This document shows, in pieces, positions 61,977-64,000 of a DNA stretch of 64,000 bases. Below the pieces are notes generated by a model that saw only the letters and a list, made by a program, of their open reading frames with translations, was not told the DNA's origin and did not search any database. The stretch is from an uncultured Bacteroidales bacterium. GTDB lineage: Bacteria > Bacteroidota > Bacteroidia > Bacteroidales > Muribaculaceae. The stretch spans positions 1 to 64,000 of the forward strand of contig CADCFN010000010.1 in NCBI GenBank assembly GCA_902800715.1, given 5' to 3'. The stretch's first letter is position 1, and every line of letters starts with the position of its first letter. Both the position numbers and the translations under genes were made by a program.

Positions 61977-64000
61977 TTAGAAGCCAAGTTTTACGCCAAA
62001 CGAGAATACGCGCGGGGTTACCAGGATGTCACCCACATAACCGCTGTAGTTCTGCTGCGGGTTCATACCCTTGCGAGCACTCTTGGTGTACAGGTTCTCA
62101 ACAGTTGCGTTGAGAGAAATGTTGGTGAGACCAATCTTGTTCAGCAGCGAGTGAGGCAGACGGTAAGTCAGACCGATGTTCTTCACGATGAAGAAGTTCG
62201 ATGAGGTGATGTAACGGTCACTGGTTGCGCTGTTGTAGCTGTTGTCGCCAGAGTAAACAGCGGGGGTGCCGTTGGGATCAAGGCGGCTAGCGGGATAGTT
62301 GATGTAAGCTTTCTCGCCCTCGCCCACGAGCATATTCTTGAGTTGGTCTTCAGTGTAGGTAACTACGGTACCATTCAGGTCCTTAACCCAAGCCTTCTCC
62401 ATGTCGGCATGGATAGCACTGGGAGAACCGCCCATTGAGGTCAGGCTCTGATAGGTCCAGTCGATACACTTGCCACCCAGCTGGAACGAGAAGATACCGC
62501 TCAGGGTGAAGTTCTTGAAGTCGATAGTGGGGTTGAAGCTACCATAGAGCTTGGGCACTGCACTGCCGTGCCATTCGCGCTTGCCATAGGTGGCGGGCTT
62601 GTAAACGTAGGGAACACCGTCGATAACAACGTATTCCTCAGCAGGGATAGCCTCGCGTTTGCTGATGTCCTCACCTTCTTTCAGCATACCAGGAATATAG
62701 AAGTCATGATCGTTGTAGGTATAGAGAGCCTTACCGGTCATGTCATCGATGCCCTTGTAAGTATAGGTGTAGAACGAATACATCGACTTGCCCTCACGGT
62801 AGTTATACTGACCGCTCTGCAAACCGGCATTATACTCGTCCTTCTCCTCGCCAACATTATAGATGTCGGGCATCTTGGTAATCTTGTTCTTCAGATAGGT
62901 CAGGTTGAGACCGAGGTTGAAACGGAAGTCACCGGTATTGATGAGGTCAGCGTCTGCCGAGAACTCGATACCACGGTTAACCATGTTACCCAGGTTCACT
63001 TGAACCTGTGATACAGCGCTGCTGGTGCTGGTTGCACCGGCCGACAGCGGCTGGTTGAGGCTGAAGATCAGGTCATGAGAACCCTTGATAAAGTACTCAA
63101 TGCTGAAGTTGAGGCGGTTGAACAGACGGCCTTCGAGACCGAAGGTAGCGTTTCTAACCGACTCCCAGCTGAGGTTCTCGTTGGTGAGCTGGCTCTTAAC
63201 CAGAGCACCCATACCACCGTTAACGGTGATGTCATACAGTGCCATGTAGCTGTAGTAGTCAGCGGCACGGTCGTTACCTACCTCACCATAAGCGGCGCGG
63301 AGTTTCAGGTTGTTGATCCAGTCATACTTGCGGATGAAGTCTTCACGGCTCAGAATCCAGCTGGCACCGAAGCTGTAGAAGTTACCCCAGCGGTGCTTGG
63401 GATGGAAACGTGAGCTACCGTCACGACGGAAGGAACCCTCAAATGCATACTTGTCATCCAGGACGTAGCGAATGCGGCCCAGGTAGCTCTCCTTGCGGTC
63501 GTTGTTCTCATAGTCATACAGGTTCTGGATGTCAGAGAAGTTAATCATGTCAATGTGACCGGCAAGGGTCTCGTTGGCCTTGAAACCATACAGGTAGTTG
63601 TACTTGTAGTAGTAGTTCTCATGACCAATCAGGGCCTCAAATGCGTGGCGCTCACCGAAGGTCATGTTCCAGTTCAACAGCTGCTGGAGGGTATAGTTCT
63701 TGTAGCGATACATGGTGCGCTTGGTGCGGGCGTTGTTACCCTGACCGTCACCGATGATGGCGTTGTTGTACTCGCGGTTCTCGGTGTTGCGCACGTTCAG
63801 GTCAGCCTTGGCGGTGATATCAAATCCGTAGGGGAGTACGAAGGTCAAGTAGCCCTGTCCGTTCAATACATTGCGGTAGGTCTTATCCATATCCAGCTCG
63901 GTCTCCCACAGGTAGTGACGACCCGGGTACTGGGTGCGGCCAAACATTTCACCGCTGTCATAAATCTTGTTGCCCATATCGTCGAGCATGTAATCGCCAT
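61977..64000 (-). CDS. SusC/RagA family TonB-linked outer-membrane transporter, C-terminal part
   Basis: The frame is open to the right edge, so the start, signal peptide, CarboxypepD_reg domain and plug lie beyond the window; about 674 residues of barrel are seen. Landmarks are FSDIQNLYDYENNDRKESYL, FRRDGSSRFHPKHRWGNFYS, FGASWILSREDFI, LRAAYGEVGNDRAADYYSYM, NLTYLKNKITKMP and the ending PRVFSFGVKLGF with terminal Phe. This is a typical SusC barrel that imports the nutrient caught by its SusD partner using TonB energy. Confidence 0.95.
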   Translation of the reverse strand, partial: GDYMLDDMGNKIYDSGEMFGRTQYPGRHYLWETELDMDKTYRNVLNGQGYLTFVLPYGFDITAKADLNVRNTENREYNNAIIGDGQGNNARTKRTMYRYKNYTLQQLLNWNMTFGERHAFEALIGHENYYYKYNYLYGFKANETLAGHIDMINFSDIQNLYDYENNDRKESYLGRIRYVLDDKYAFEGSFRRDGSSRFHPKHRWGNFYSFGASWILSREDFIRKYDWINNLKLRAAYGEVGNDRAADYYSYMALYDITVNGGMGALVKSQLTNENLSWESVRNATFGLEGRLFNRLNFSIEYFIKGSHDLIFSLNQPLSAGATSTSSAVSQVQVNLGNMVNRGIEFSADADLINTGDFRFNLGLNLTYLKNKITKMPDIYNVGEEKDEYNAGLQSGQYNYREGKSMYSFYTYTYKGIDDMTGKALYTYNDHDFYIPGMLKEGEDISKREAIPAEEYVVIDGVPYVYKPATYGKREWHGSAVPKLYGSFNPTIDFKNFTLSGIFSFQLGGKCIDWTYQSLTSMGGSPSAIHADMEKAWVKDLNGTVVTYTEDQLKNMLVGEGEKAYINYPASRLDPNGTPAVYSGDNSYNSATSDRYITSSNFFIVKNIGLTYRLPHSLLNKIGLTNISLNATVENLYTKSARKGMNPQQNYSGYVGDILVTPRVFSFGVKLGF

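Overview
The window looks like a chromosomal piece of a gut-type Bacteroidales bacterium (Muribaculaceae or Prevotellaceae are the most likely families; this is an inference). The grounds are: many copies of the Bacteroidetes promoter -7 box TAnnTTTG, a SusC/SusD pair, two other TonB-dependent receptors, BspA-type (DUF285) surface repeats, CotH proteins, a Bacteroidetes-type L-threonine dehydrogenase, and almost no Shine-Dalgarno sequences. No rRNA, tRNA or CRISPR was recognised.

Bases 1-7600 hold three large secreted BspA-like proteins that carry paired dockerin-like calcium loops. The middle one is followed by the wreck of a formylglycine-generating-enzyme-like (FGE/SUMF1) domain that was once fused to it. 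Bases 7600-12150 hold a TonB-dependent receptor facing away from an RprX/RprY-like sensor kinase and response regulator, followed by an L,D-transpeptidase. Enolase and a small secreted protein come next. On the minus strand, rbfA, an FtsX-type permease, a MaoC dehydratase, aroQ, a GxxExxY protein and an O-methyltransferase form a long co-directional run (19154 to 15329). Then come an M16 peptidase, an ECF sigma factor with a membrane partner, and an MsbA-like exporter.

Bases 25600-29340 are a complete ECF sigma / FecR-like anti-sigma / STN-containing receptor signalling operon without a SusD. Next are kbl (glycine C-acetyltransferase), a glucosaminidase and cytidine deaminase. Then follow an unusual gene-free 0.8 kb of stacked hairpins, a secreted protein of unknown function, and a 1268-residue repeat protein (GIGSG repeats plus dockerin) preceded by a 43-codon membrane peptide gene. 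A membrane-anchored AraC regulator, a YfhO family protein and a degenerate methyltransferase-like protein follow.

Bases 44300-58400 contain two CotH proteins with dockerin repeats, three consecutive FKBP prolyl isomerases, a sirtuin without zinc cysteines, another BspA-dockerin protein, L-threonine dehydrogenase (partner of kbl 20 kb away), a DUF4421 protein, dnaX and a gamma-carbonic anhydrase. The right end has an Xaa-Pro aminopeptidase and a SusD/SusC pair whose SusC runs off the window.

The unifying theme is secreted proteins: seven genes carry the same duplicated dockerin-like motif on five different architectures, yet no cohesin is visible. Intergenic DNA is also unusual, with several families of short-period repeats that often touch stop codons, a repeated palindromic promoter module, and at 44170-44247 a sequence that folds exactly into a gap-free four-way junction.
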